A stretch of 21,263 bases of DNA from JBCCRH01 sp039208045 (GCA_039208045.1 JBCCRH010000048.1:1-21263), one strand, 5' to 3'. Shown: positions 7,218 to 16,350, counted from the first letter of the stretch. Notes: generated from the sequence alone by a model not told the origin. Made by a program: numbers and translations.

Positions 7218-8637
7218 TGATAAAAACATTCTGCCAAAGAATAGCCTCAGTATGCGCCAGCTCGCCCGCGCGACCAGCTTGTTGTATGCGAATATCATCT
7301 AATAGAATTTTTTCAATGGGTGCCGCTTCGACACCCACTATTTTGAAGGCCAAGCTATCGATGCGTTGAGCGGTGACATCTTGCACAAAGAAACGCTCAA
7401 ACTTGGTGGGGTAGTTATTGCCCCGATAACCATGATAATCCATCCGGAAAATGAGTAGGGCTTCCGCCAAATGATCAAAAGTGAGTTGGCGGAAAAAGAT
7501 GTCCGCTACTCGGCCTCCACGATCCAGATTACACTTAAAATTGAGTCCATGCTTGCCCGATAGAATACGGCAATCGTGTACAAACACCTGCTGCACTCCA
7601 CCCGACATTTCTGACCCAATACAAAAAGCATTGACCCCAGAGTTGAGCGTGCAATTTCGCACAATAATGTGCTGAGAAGGTGGCCGGTTCCAAGCATCCT
7701 GGTCGCGTCCCGCTTTTATCGAAATGGCATCGTCCTCTGTTTCGATCCGACAATCTTCAATAAGCACATCTTCGCAACTATCAGGATCGATACCATCATC
7801 ATTGAGATAACCGCCTTCAATTTTTAGGTTCCGAATCGTGATATTTTGACTAAATACCGGATGAATTGTCCAAAAGGCACTATTGCGGAAACGCACCCCT
7901 TCGAGCAGAATATTCTTACAGTTGTACAGCTCGACTAGGGTAGGGCGTAGCCAATGCTGCTGCCCATCGCCAAAGCCGTCATCTTGCCCATCTCCATCTA
8001 AGTCGAGAAAGCCATTGCCAAAAACGCGCTGATCTTCGGGTACTAAGTCGTTGCCCATTTGCCGCAAGCGCTTTTTATCGGGCTTTTGCTTTTTGCGCCA
8101 CTGCTTTGACCATGCTTGGGCTTGCCCATCAACTTCCCCCGCACCCGTAATCGCAATATTTTCTGCCTCAAAGGCATAAATGAAAGGCGAGTAACTCCAG
8201 CAAACGGTACCCTCCCAGCGCACTTTCACCAGCGGCAGATACTGTTCGGGATTACTCCCAAAATAGATCTTCGCCCCCTCCTGCAAGTGCAGGTTGATAT
8301 TGCTCCGCAAATGCAAAGGGCCATCCACCCACCAATTCCCAGCAGGAACGACCACTCGCCCCCCACCTTCCGCTGCGCACTGCTCTATGGCCGCTTGTAT
8401 AACCGGCCGATTGTCATACTGCGCCGTCGTATCCGCTCCAAATGTGGTAATGAATACTTCGCGATCCGGGAAGCTAGGCGGCTGTATGCGCGCCTCAATG
8501 GCCGGATAGGTGGCCTCCCAAGCTTGCTGCGCCACAGCTCGCGCTTCAGCTAAGGAAAAGCCATTCCTGGTGGAATTGGAGCAATTCACTGTTAGCAGTA
8601 GCGTACTAACTATCAGAAAAATTATCCACTGCCGCAT
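7192..8637 (-). CDS. GH28 family protein with altered active site, probable lipoprotein
   Basis: 481 aa from ATG 8637, which shares one base with the stop of the upstream GH2 gene (TGATG). The N-terminus is lipoprotein-like with Cys19 after LLLTVN; Asn before Cys is unusual for a lipobox. The beta-helix has GAGEVDGQ and the acids NDDGID (Asp281) and EDDAISIK (Asp302, Asp303). The usual GHG is replaced by GVN before the well-conserved IGSEMSGGV, so the His is a Val at 335. The usual RIK is NFK (366-368), losing Arg. The acids that hydrolyse the bond remain, but +1 subsite recognition should differ. Residues 212-225 (DLDGDGQDDGFGDG) look like a calcium-binding loop inserted in the helix. The substrate is likely not plain polygalacturonate. 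Confidence 0.85.
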   Translation of the reverse strand: MRQWIIFLIVSTLLLTVNCSNSTRNGFSLAEARAVAQQAWEATYPAIEARIQPPSFPDREVFITTFGADTTAQYDNRPVIQAAIEQCAAEGGGRVVVPAGNWWVDGPLHLRSNINLHLQEGAKIYFGSNPEQYLPLVKVRWEGTVCWSYSPFIYAFEAENIAITGAGEVDGQAQAWSKQWRKKQKPDKKRLRQMGNDLVPEDQRVFGNGFLDLDGDGQDDGFGDGQQHWLRPTLVELYNCKNILLEGVRFRNSAFWTIHPVFSQNITIRNLKIEGGYLNDDGIDPDSCEDVLIEDCRIETEDDAISIKAGRDQDAWNRPPSQHIIVRNCTLNSGVNAFCIGSEMSGGVQQVFVHDCRILSGKHGLNFKCNLDRGGRVADIFFRQLTFDHLAEALLIFRMDYHGYRGNNYPTKFERFFVQDVTAQRIDSLAFKIVGVEAAPIEKILLDDIRIQQAGRAGELAHTEAILWQNVFINGEAWEGN

Positions 8638-10502
8638 CACTCGTCAATTGTATAATCAAATTCTAAAGCCTTCTTCTGATAATAGTCGCGCAAAGTGTAG
8701 AAGGCCTGCTTTTTGAAGCCACCATTGGAAATAAGCCCTTTGCGATTCCAGCCATCCTGAATGATAGGTAGGTTGCGCCGTGGCGATCGGAAATCAACTA
8801 AAATCCAAGGGGTCATGCCGCGTAGTGAAGGAATTTGATCCAGCATCTGTAAGGTCTCACGGTACATCCAATCCTGATAATCTTCGGTCCAGCGCTGCTC
8901 CTTGGGCCCTCGATGATTGTAGAGCGCTCCGGCTCCAAACTCGCTGATAAAAAAGGGTTTGTCATGCTCGCTCACATCCCAAGTCATCTGCGGAATACGC
9001 TCCGGGGTGCTACCATACCAACCGATATACTCATTGACGCTCACCATGTCGGATGCTGCTGCAAATGGGTCGGTGATGCGCACGAGCTTTTTGGCCTTGT
9101 CCTCGGTGCGATCGAGCGCTGCCGAAACTAGGCGCGTAGCGTCCATACTACGCACGGCATCGGCCATTTTTTGTAAAAAAGTCAAGCGGTTAGGGTCGGT
9201 GCGCGGGGTTTCATTGGCTACCGACCAGATGATGACGCTAGCTCGGTTTTTATCGCGCTGCACCAGACTTTTAAGTTGGTTTTCCGCTTGTTCGTAAGTA
9301 GCTGGATTAGCATAGTTGATGCCCCAATAAACTGGAATTTCTTCCCATAGGAGCAGTCCCATTTCGTCCGCCAAGCGCGGCATATTTTCGTTGTGCGGGT
9401 AGTGCGCCAAGCGCACCATATTGCAATTCAGTTCTTTAGCCCAGTTGAACAAAAGTCGTGCATCTTCCAGGCTGTGGGCACGCCCTACGCGGAAGGGGTT
9501 TTCTTCATGTAGCGAGATGCCTCTCAAAAAAATAGACTGCCCATTGAGCAAAATATCTTGCCCTTTGGCTTCGATGGTACGAAAACCAATTTTATCAACT
9601 AGCGTGTCTTGTGCAGTGTGCAGGTGAACTTGATAGCATTTGGGGCGCTTGGGGTACCATTTTTGTAAGGCTTTCGCCGAAAAACGTATCGCTGCCTTGC
9701 CCGTGGCATTGGTACGGAAGGTGGCCGAAAGATCAACTTCCGGCAATGCTATCTGCACGTCCTGCTCCAATTGGTTTCCATCAAGCTGCACATAGCCAAC
9801 TACCTCCTCTGGATTGTTTGGATCAAGCTGAATGCTATAATCACTAATAAACGTTTGCGGAAGCGCTACAATTTTCACGTCGCGCGTAATGCCGCCATAG
9901 TTCCACCAATCCGTAGTCAAGCCAGGGACGCGGTCGGTAGAGCGGCGGTTATCTACCCGAACGATGATTTCATTTTTACCATCCGCTAGCAGTTCGGTAA
10001 TCTCAAAATGAAACGGATCATAAGGCCCTTCGTGAAAACCCACCTTCTGGCCGTTCAAGTAGACATCTGCTCGATAGTTGGCAGCGCCAAAATGCAGCAC
10101 ATAGCGTTGGTTGGGCATTTTCGTGAAATGAAAATCGCGCTCATACCAGAGCGTGCCTTCGTAGTACAAGAGCTCGGCTGCCTGGTGATTCCAGTCGCCA
10201 GGCACTTGTAGGGTTGGACTTTTCTCAAAATCGTACTCTATGCGATCTGATGGTTGCTGCACTTTGCTGTTGGTCCAATAAGGGCGTGCCGAAGCTTTGG
10301 TATTTTCAAATTCATCAAAAGGCTCCCACTTGCGGTGGTTGCGATAACCTGTCTCATAAGGGTCAATGATATAGTGCCAGTTTCCATTGAGGGAGACCGA
10401 AGGGCGCAGATAGGCATTTTGAAGGTGTGCTTGGGCATTGGCATCGAGGGTAAAGCACCCGATCATTATAGCCATAGTAAGCACGAACTTAAATTGATTC
10501 AT
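8637..10502 (-). CDS. GH2 family beta-glucuronidase-like enzyme, exported
   Basis: 621 aa with signal peptide 1-24 (MNQFKFVLTMAIMIGCF..ANA). Order: GH2 sugar-binding jelly roll (about 35-215, with YYEGTLWYERDF and the NYRADVYLNG turn), an immunoglobulin-like sandwich (about 216-310), and a TIM barrel (about 315-610). The acid/base is Glu431 in IWSVANE and the nucleophile is Glu521 in FFISEFGAGA. Asn586-x-Lys588 in GWNRKGL matches the NxK motif that binds the uronate carboxylate in beta-glucuronidases, so it should take terminal glucuronic or galacturonic acid rather than neutral sugars. It sits nine bases downstream of the dehydratase gene and overlaps the next gene by one base, all consistent with one transcript. 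Confidence 0.9.
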   Translation of the reverse strand: MNQFKFVLTMAIMIGCFTLDANAQAHLQNAYLRPSVSLNGNWHYIIDPYETGYRNHRKWEPFDEFENTKASARPYWTNSKVQQPSDRIEYDFEKSPTLQVPGDWNHQAAELLYYEGTLWYERDFHFTKMPNQRYVLHFGAANYRADVYLNGQKVGFHEGPYDPFHFEITELLADGKNEIIVRVDNRRSTDRVPGLTTDWWNYGGITRDVKIVALPQTFISDYSIQLDPNNPEEVVGYVQLDGNQLEQDVQIALPEVDLSATFRTNATGKAAIRFSAKALQKWYPKRPKCYQVHLHTAQDTLVDKIGFRTIEAKGQDILLNGQSIFLRGISLHEENPFRVGRAHSLEDARLLFNWAKELNCNMVRLAHYPHNENMPRLADEMGLLLWEEIPVYWGINYANPATYEQAENQLKSLVQRDKNRASVIIWSVANETPRTDPNRLTFLQKMADAVRSMDATRLVSAALDRTEDKAKKLVRITDPFAAASDMVSVNEYIGWYGSTPERIPQMTWDVSEHDKPFFISEFGAGALYNHRGPKEQRWTEDYQDWMYRETLQMLDQIPSLRGMTPWILVDFRSPRRNLPIIQDGWNRKGLISNGGFKKQAFYTLRDYYQKKALEFDYTIDE

Positions 10503-10511
10503 AGATATAGG

Positions 10512-11738
10512 TTAATTCAGTTTTCGCTCTTCCATTCGTTTTTCATTGACGACAAGGCCAAGGCCTGGCAGATCAGGAACCGTCAAAAAGCCATCTTTAA
10601 ATTCAAAGGTAGTATCAAACAGCTCATGTACAGGGCCGTAGTTTTGGTGGAGCCGCTTGCCAGCATATTCCTGAAAGCGCGCGCCATTGGGAATAGAGGC
10701 TAGCAATTGTAGGCTCGCCGCCGTGGCCAGGGTAGGCTTAGCATTATGTACCATAATCTGCTTGCCAAATACATGCGCCAAACTCGCCGCCTTTTTACAC
10801 TCCGTAATACCTCCACACTTGATCACATCGGCATTGATAATATCGACATTCGCTTGGGTAATCAGGTCGCGTATCATCCAGGCGCTGTACTCGTGCTCGC
10901 CCGCCATAACGGGAATATCTAGCGCATCCACCACTTGGCGCAAGCCCGTATAGTCCTGCTGAAAAACCGGCTCTTCCAGCGCCGCAATATTAAAATGCTC
11001 GTAGAGCTTTTTGGCCATCACAATGGCTTGCGCAGGCGTGTAGCCATTATTAAAATCAATATACAATAGGATGTCGTCGCCAATAGCTTCACGGATAGCT
11101 TTTACGCAAGTAAAAGTATCATCTGGAAAAGGATTGACGCGCTCCTGCCGGATTTGCAGCCGGGCTTTGACGGCTTTGTACCCTTGCTCCACAAAACCTG
11201 CGGCGATCTTAGCCATTTCATCGGGCGTCCGATAGTTGTAATTGCCTCGGTCGCGGCCATAGCTGCCATATACTTGAATGTGCTTTTTACCATTCCCACC
11301 CAATAACTTATGGACGGGTTTATCCAGTATTTTTCCCTTGAGGTCCCAAAGTGCATTGTCAATACCTGCCAGCGAGCCTGGATGAATCCCGCCAATGCCC
11401 GCTTCCAAGCCTTTGAGGTAGGCTTCTTGCCAAATGCCTTCACTATCGAAAGGGTCTTTATCAATCAGATATTGCCGTAGCATTTTTTCGATATAAATGG
11501 GGGTCATCTTCTTGCTCGATCCGTCGCTCTCGCCCCAGCCGCTAATGCCTGCATTGGTAGATACCTTCACAAAGCAAGCCTTTTTAAATAGATAAGCTTG
11601 CACATCCGTGATCCGAACCGACGCTGGTGGCTGCGCTATTTCTGGCTGTGCTGGTGCCCAAGTAGGCGCTAAGCTAGCCAAAGTACCCCACCCAAGAGCC
11701 TGTAAGAATTGCTTGCGATTGAATGACTGCCTCATCAT
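10512..11738 (-). CDS. Enolase-superfamily acid-sugar dehydratase/racemase, probably exported
   Basis: 408 aa, mandelate racemase/muconate lactonising fold. The catalytic set of the mandelate racemase subgroup is visible: Lys191-x-Arg193 (VKARLQ), metal ligands Asp228 (LYIDFN), Glu255 or Glu256 (ALEEP) and Glu281 (AGEHEY), and the His331/Asp304 dyad (MVHNAKP, NADVIKCGG). Members of this subgroup abstract a proton next to a carboxylate, most often to dehydrate an acid sugar. The exact substrate cannot be read. The N-terminus (FNRKQFLQALGWGTLASLAP) looks like a Tat-type signal with RK in place of RR, so it probably acts outside the cytoplasm, which is odd for the family. First gene of the minus operon, with a good AAAGGA ribosome site about seven bases before the start. 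Confidence 0.88.
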   Translation of the reverse strand: MMRQSFNRKQFLQALGWGTLASLAPTWAPAQPEIAQPPASVRITDVQAYLFKKACFVKVSTNAGISGWGESDGSSKKMTPIYIEKMLRQYLIDKDPFDSEGIWQEAYLKGLEAGIGGIHPGSLAGIDNALWDLKGKILDKPVHKLLGGNGKKHIQVYGSYGRDRGNYNYRTPDEMAKIAAGFVEQGYKAVKARLQIRQERVNPFPDDTFTCVKAIREAIGDDILLYIDFNNGYTPAQAIVMAKKLYEHFNIAALEEPVFQQDYTGLRQVVDALDIPVMAGEHEYSAWMIRDLITQANVDIINADVIKCGGITECKKAASLAHVFGKQIMVHNAKPTLATAASLQLLASIPNGARFQEYAGKRLHQNYGPVHELFDTTFEFKDGFLTVPDLPGLGLVVNEKRMEERKLN

Positions 11739-11866
11739 TTACATCCTTTTGAAAGAAAGACGGCAGCACGACGATTTACACTGACACAGGAAAATAATTT
11801 CCTTTGCTGTAGGGGTATCCATTTTAAATACCGTCTTCAACTAGAAATCAAAATTATCCATTGATT
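11739..11866. promoter_or_regulatory. Divergent promoter region between dehydratase operon and TonB receptor
   Basis: Holds the promoters of both transcription units. An AAGACGG/CCGTCTT inverted pair (11757-11763 and 11831-11837) frames the middle, and GGTAT/ATACC (about 11813-11831) and GGAAA/TTTCC dyads lie within it. Which of these is a real site cannot be decided by eye. The repressor-like site at 11867-11882 lies at its right border. No clear TAnnTTTG box was found with confidence. Confidence 0.5.
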
Positions 11867-11882
11867 GTGCAATGGGTTGCGC
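11867..11882. promoter_or_regulatory. Candidate LacI-family operator at the receptor gene
   Basis: GTGCAATGGGTTGCGC keeps the TGCAA and TTGC half-sites with the same spacing as the better sites at 18036-18051 and 19102-19117. The centre and the right end deviate, so it is a weaker match. It lies 18 bases before the receptor ATG at 11901, inside the leader or promoter, where binding would repress. It could also reach the divergent operon. Confidence 0.55.
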
Positions 11883-11900
11883 AAAAGTATTAGAATCAGT

Positions 11901-14738
11901 ATGCAGGCGTTCAAAAAGTTATTCTTTAGTGCTCTTTTCCTCAGTATTGCTCAGTTGAGCTTTGCTCAGCAGGGAAGTCTGCTATCAGGTACTATCTTAG
12001 ATGGTGGCTCAAGAGAGCCGCTGGCTTTCGCCAATGTAGGAATTGTTGATTTGGGCATCGGGACGAGTACAGATTTGGATGGCCGGTTCAAATTAGCCAA
12101 TATACGTGCCGGTACTTTTGAAGTGACGTTTAGCTACTTGGGGTATGAAACCCAAACCCGACAGATCACTTTTACAAAGGGCGAAGAATTCACCATAGAG
12201 TTGAGCTTGCAGCCGGAAGGAATGCTACTGGGAGAAATTGTGGTGAATGGACAAGCAATGGGCCAACGTGCGGCTATCAACCAACAGGTAAATGCCAATA
12301 CCATTGTTAACGTAATTTCTAAAGAAAAACTGCGAGAGCTACCCGATCAAAACGCAGCAGAGTCCGTGGGGCGTATTGCAGGCGTTGCCTTGCAGCGCGA
12401 AGGGGGAGAGGCCACTAAAGTGAGTATTCGAGGCTTATCGCCCCGCTACAACTCCATTACGATCAACGGGGAGCGCATTCCGGCTACCGATGGCAACGAT
12501 CGCTCGGTAGACCTCAGTATGATCTCTACGGATGCCTTAGAGGGAATTGAAGTATTTAAAGCCATTACGCCAGATCGCGATGGCGATGCGATTGGGGGTA
12601 CGGTGAATTTTGTGATCAAAGATGCAGATGAGGGCCTCCGCTCAGAAATTAAGGTGCTGGGAGGCTACAACGATCAGCAAGAAAATTTTGGGCTATTCAG
12701 GGGGAATGCTAGTATTTCTAATCGGTTTTTGAATAATAAATTGGGCATAATTGTAGGGGGTAATTATCAATTGGCGGATCGAAGCTCTGACTTGCTCACG
12801 GCGAGCTATGTCATTACCGGAGAAGATGCAGATGGCAATGCGATTATCAATACCGAAAATCTAAATCTAGCGGATCGAGTCGAGACGCGCACCCGTGGAG
12901 GTGCTAACCTGAGCCTAGACTATCGCTTGCCTTTCGGCAAACTTCAGCTGAGTAGCTTTTATGGCTTAGTCAACCGAGATGAAGTGCGCTACCGTACCCG
13001 CTACCGACCAGAAGGCAGCCGAAAAGAGTACGAATTGCGGCAACGCAATACCGACCAGTCTACTTGGAATAGTACCTTCCTTGGACAGTTTGACTTAAAC
13101 TTTTTGGATTCCCGCCTCGAAGTGCGCGCTAGCTATGCCACCACCGCGCTATCCACACCCAATGAGCGCACCCACCGCTTTCGGGAAGATGGGGCTTTCA
13201 CCGGCGAAATAGAAGAAAGCGATCTAGAGTTGGTAGTCGCTGCCGCTAAAAACGACCTAGAAGCGACCTTTTTCCAGCAAGATAGAATTGATGATACGGA
13301 GGTAAATACGGATAAAGTAACGGCCCAGTTGGATTACTCTATTCCGTTCAAGCTGGAGGATCAACTGAGCGGGAGTTTCAAGTTTGGGGGTAAAATACGC
13401 ATACAAGAACGGGATCGTGTTACGCAACGCTTGTGGTCTGCTTTTGGCGCATTAGACGAAGTAGCAGCTGCTAATCCAGATCGCTTCGAACTCAATAATG
13501 ACGATCGCATTACGGTAAGTCAGTTCTTTGGTACGTTTTCGCCTGATCCCTATCTCGATAATCGCTATACTTTTGGCTTTGGCCAAACGCTAGATATAGA
13601 TCGCCTCAATGCTTTTACGGATACCTATAAGGACGAGTTCTACTCGCTCGATGAGCGGCAACGCTTGCAGAACTATTCCAGTTCGGAAGATGTACTGGCG
13701 GGCTATGCGATGGCTACGTTCCGCTTGTTTAATAAACTGACCTTGGTGGGAGGAGTACGTGCCGAGCAAACTAATACTTCTTTTGAAGGATTGTTTGGCC
13801 GCTCTTTTGAGGCAGATGGGCAAGTTTTTATTTCTGCCCAAGATACCGTTGGCAGCAGTAACTATCTGGAATGGTTGCCTATGGTACAAATGCGCTATGA
13901 GCTACTGCCGTGGATGAATGTCCGAGCTGCCGCCACCAAAACCCTGGCGCGCCCTAACTTTTTCGACCTCATCCCTTGGCAGCAGATCGACGATATCAAT
14001 GGCGTGGTGCAGCGTGGAAATCCAGAGCTGGCGCACACGGTTGCTTGGAACTACGATGCACAGTTGTCATTTTACAATAAATACGGCTTGCTCACCATTG
14101 GGGGCTTTTACAAGCGGCTGCGCAATGTCGATTTTCAGCGAATCAGCCGCGATGTCGACGAAAATTCAGCCACTAGAGGCTATCAGCTCATCACCCGCGA
14201 AAATCTGGAAACCGACGTGACGGTGCTTGGGATCGAAGTGGACTTACAAGCACAGCTCAGCTTTTTGCCTCATCCATTTGACGGCATTATCATTGGAGGG
14301 AATGTCACGCTGATGGAGTCGGAAACGCAGTTTCCTATCTTAGAAGTGATCCCTGGCGAGCCGCCCTTTTTTATCCCAACCCTGGTCAATTCTTTTCGTG
14401 ATGGCATTCTTCCGGATCAACCTGCAGAGGTCTACAACCTCAATGTGGGCTACGAAATCGGTGGATTTTCAGCTCGACTGTCCATGATTTCTCAAGGTAA
14501 GACGCTGCAGTTTGTAGGGAGTCGCTCCGAGCTAGATGGCTTCTTCGAAGGTTTCACGCGCTGGGATTTTGCCATGAATCAGCGAATCAACAAGCAGATC
14601 AAAGTGTACTTCAATTTGAATAATATTACCAACACGCCTGAGGTAGTAACGCTGGGGCAGAATAATGCTTTTCCACTCGAAGAAGAGTTTTTTGGATGGA
14701 CAATGGACCTAGGAGTACGCTTTCGTTTTACTGAATAA
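11901..14738 (+). CDS. TonB-dependent outer-membrane receptor (no SusD partner)
   Basis: 945 aa from ATG 11901. The frame runs back to a TTG at 11865, but the signal peptide starts at 11901 (MQAFKKLFFSALFLSIAQLS, ending FA). Domains: signal 1-22; CarboxypepD_reg-like beta sandwich (about 26-105, with GTILDGGSREPLAFANV and DLDGRFKLANI); plug (about 125-240); 22-strand barrel to the C-terminus, which ends in aromatic VRFRFTE. The plug motifs LPDQNAAESVGRIAGVALQR and VSIRGLSPRYN match the TIGR01782 (Xanthomonas/Caulobacter-type) receptor class, which takes up plant-derived oligosaccharides in other bacteria. No SusD homologue follows. It is divergent from the glycosidase operon and likely brings in its products. 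An operator-like site precedes it. Confidence 0.92.
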   Translation: MQAFKKLFFSALFLSIAQLSFAQQGSLLSGTILDGGSREPLAFANVGIVDLGIGTSTDLDGRFKLANIRAGTFEVTFSYLGYETQTRQITFTKGEEFTIELSLQPEGMLLGEIVVNGQAMGQRAAINQQVNANTIVNVISKEKLRELPDQNAAESVGRIAGVALQREGGEATKVSIRGLSPRYNSITINGERIPATDGNDRSVDLSMISTDALEGIEVFKAITPDRDGDAIGGTVNFVIKDADEGLRSEIKVLGGYNDQQENFGLFRGNASISNRFLNNKLGIIVGGNYQLADRSSDLLTASYVITGEDADGNAIINTENLNLADRVETRTRGGANLSLDYRLPFGKLQLSSFYGLVNRDEVRYRTRYRPEGSRKEYELRQRNTDQSTWNSTFLGQFDLNFLDSRLEVRASYATTALSTPNERTHRFREDGAFTGEIEESDLELVVAAAKNDLEATFFQQDRIDDTEVNTDKVTAQLDYSIPFKLEDQLSGSFKFGGKIRIQERDRVTQRLWSAFGALDEVAAANPDRFELNNDDRITVSQFFGTFSPDPYLDNRYTFGFGQTLDIDRLNAFTDTYKDEFYSLDERQRLQNYSSSEDVLAGYAMATFRLFNKLTLVGGVRAEQTNTSFEGLFGRSFEADGQVFISAQDTVGSSNYLEWLPMVQMRYELLPWMNVRAAATKTLARPNFFDLIPWQQIDDINGVVQRGNPELAHTVAWNYDAQLSFYNKYGLLTIGGFYKRLRNVDFQRISRDVDENSATRGYQLITRENLETDVTVLGIEVDLQAQLSFLPHPFDGIIIGGNVTLMESETQFPILEVIPGEPPFFIPTLVNSFRDGILPDQPAEVYNLNVGYEIGGFSARLSMISQGKTLQFVGSRSELDGFFEGFTRWDFAMNQRINKQIKVYFNLNNITNTPEVVTLGQNNAFPLEEEFFGWTMDLGVRFRFTE

Positions 14739-14765
14739 TATTCACACTCATAAAATAGCTTTCTT

Positions 14766-16262
14766 ATGAAATCACTGTTTACTAATATCGTTCTTTTCGT
14801 GGCGCTACTGTGGAGTGCTACTACATTTGCCCAAACCGTGGTACAAGTGCCGCCCGGCAATGGCACATTAAACCAAGCCATTCAGGATTATATCGATAAT
14901 AATGGCTCTGTAGATCAATCTGTCGTTTTTGAATTGGAGGATGGCGGAATCTACATCTTGAGTGCTACCATCGACTTCGATTTTCCACTTAACATTCAGG
15001 CCGCCCCCAATAGCATGGTGCGCCCTGCCATTCAACCCATACCCGCTAATGGAGGAGAAACTTTCCGTGCTTTTCGCATCCGCGAAAGCGTTATCTTAAA
15101 AGGCTTATATATCACTACGGAAGATGCTCTAGGAGGACGCAGTGACCAAATCATTCGCGTCAGTAATGACGGAGCACGAGTAGAAATTGATAACTGCCAC
15201 TTGGACAAAGCGGCCCAGTCGGCCCTTCGTATTGATAATGACAATAATAAGATCTATATCACCAATACGATTATCAGCAATATCATCAACCTACAAAACC
15301 CCTCTAATGGCCGAGCGATCGACGACCGTGGGCAGGATATTGATACCCTCTGGGTAGAAAACTCTACGATCTACAACCTCACAGCGCGCATCTTGCGCGA
15401 CGATGGCGGCCTGATCAATTGGCTACGCTGGAACCATACCACTTGCGTAAATACAGGCGATAGAACCCTTGACATTGGAGAAGGCTTAGAGGTAGAAGTC
15501 AAAAATAACCTCTTTATCAACCCCGCTTTTTTGGGCGATGACGATCCTGATGCTACTGCTTTTCAAATCGATCTGAGTGAGGATGAAGTGCAAGACGTCA
15601 CCATCTCTCACAATAACTTCTATGCTGACCCAGCCTTAGAAGCCATCTATGATGCTATTAATGTAGATGCTGACCCAGGCGACAGCGTATATGTGCGCGG
15701 CTTTATCAATGGCCCCGCCTCCGATTTCATAGAGGCCGGCGGATTTACCAATACCATCACCTTCATCGAACCTATGTTCGCCAACGCCCCCGCTACACCA
15801 ACCGATTACGTATCCTCTTTTTACGATGACCCTGCCAACGCACAGCCGCTAGATGACGGAGATGGCGGCATCGGCCCCGGACTCATCCAGCTCCCATTCG
15901 ATTTTGCACTGATGAACGACAGCCCATTGGTAACCGGCGGCGACAATGGCCAGCAGCTAGGCGACCTCAACTGGGGTACTTTCCCAACGAGCACACAAGA
16001 ACTAGATCCGAATACTATCCAATTCCAGCTCTTTCCCAATCCCGTCGCTGACGTAGTACAGCTCCAATTTGTCCTAGACGAAGCTGCTCCCGTTCAAACT
16101 GTCATTTTCGATGCCCTTGGTCGCACGCTCCTTGCTCGCCAAGAGCAGGCTCCAGCTGGGCCGATCCACCAGCAGTTTGATCTATCAAATTTGCCGCAGG
16201 GCTATTACTTCGCCAAGCTCACCATTGGTGATCGCTTTTTGACGGCGAAGATTGTTAAGTAA
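14766..16262 (+). CDS. Secreted beta-helix protein with T9SS sorting domain
   Basis: 498 aa. Signal peptide 1-22 (ends TTFA). Residues of about 25-330 form pectate-lyase-like parallel beta-helix repeats (IEIDNCHLDK-type turns, VTISHNNFY, NNLFINPAF), like the DUF4957/DUF5123 proteins often found in pectin-related loci. No catalytic residues of a known lyase could be placed, so binding or a new activity are both possible. The C-terminal 79 residues (420-498) are a type A T9SS sorting domain with FPNPVAD near the start and LPQGYYFAKL and FLTAKIVK near the end, so it is exported by the Bacteroidota-specific route. It follows the receptor by 27 bases and is likely in the same transcript. Confidence 0.87.
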   Translation: MKSLFTNIVLFVALLWSATTFAQTVVQVPPGNGTLNQAIQDYIDNNGSVDQSVVFELEDGGIYILSATIDFDFPLNIQAAPNSMVRPAIQPIPANGGETFRAFRIRESVILKGLYITTEDALGGRSDQIIRVSNDGARVEIDNCHLDKAAQSALRIDNDNNKIYITNTIISNIINLQNPSNGRAIDDRGQDIDTLWVENSTIYNLTARILRDDGGLINWLRWNHTTCVNTGDRTLDIGEGLEVEVKNNLFINPAFLGDDDPDATAFQIDLSEDEVQDVTISHNNFYADPALEAIYDAINVDADPGDSVYVRGFINGPASDFIEAGGFTNTITFIEPMFANAPATPTDYVSSFYDDPANAQPLDDGDGGIGPGLIQLPFDFALMNDSPLVTGGDNGQQLGDLNWGTFPTSTQELDPNTIQFQLFPNPVADVVQLQFVLDEAAPVQTVIFDALGRTLLARQEQAPAGPIHQQFDLSNLPQGYYFAKLTIGDRFLTAKIVK

Positions 16263-16282
16263 AATAGGAGAATGCGTTGGGT

Positions 16283-16318
16283 ATCCCTGGCCTTCGATAG
16301 CTATGGAGGGCCAGGGAT
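16283..16318. terminator. Bidirectional terminator hairpin
   Basis: ATCCCTGGCC (16283-16292) and GGCCAGGGAT (16309-16318) pair perfectly over ten bases, and the inner bases continue the stem with one mismatch and one G-T pair, ending in ATAG/CTAT. It lies between the ends of two convergent genes. The T-tract after it is weak, so strength is uncertain. Confidence 0.75.
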
Positions 16319-16350
16319 GTTTATTGAGTGTACCGTGTGATTCATAGATT

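Noticed and set aside
7218..7298. N-terminal extension of the downstream GH28 gene
   Set aside because: The signal peptide starts at the ATG at 7217. The longer frame would place charged residues ahead of it and overlap the upstream gene by over 100 bases.
11865..11900. Upstream TTG start for the TonB receptor
   Set aside because: It lies in the operator-like site, and a proper signal peptide begins at ATG 11901.
11901..16262. SusC/SusD pair
   Set aside because: The second gene is a beta-helix protein with a T9SS tail, not a lipoprotein with TPR-like SusD features.
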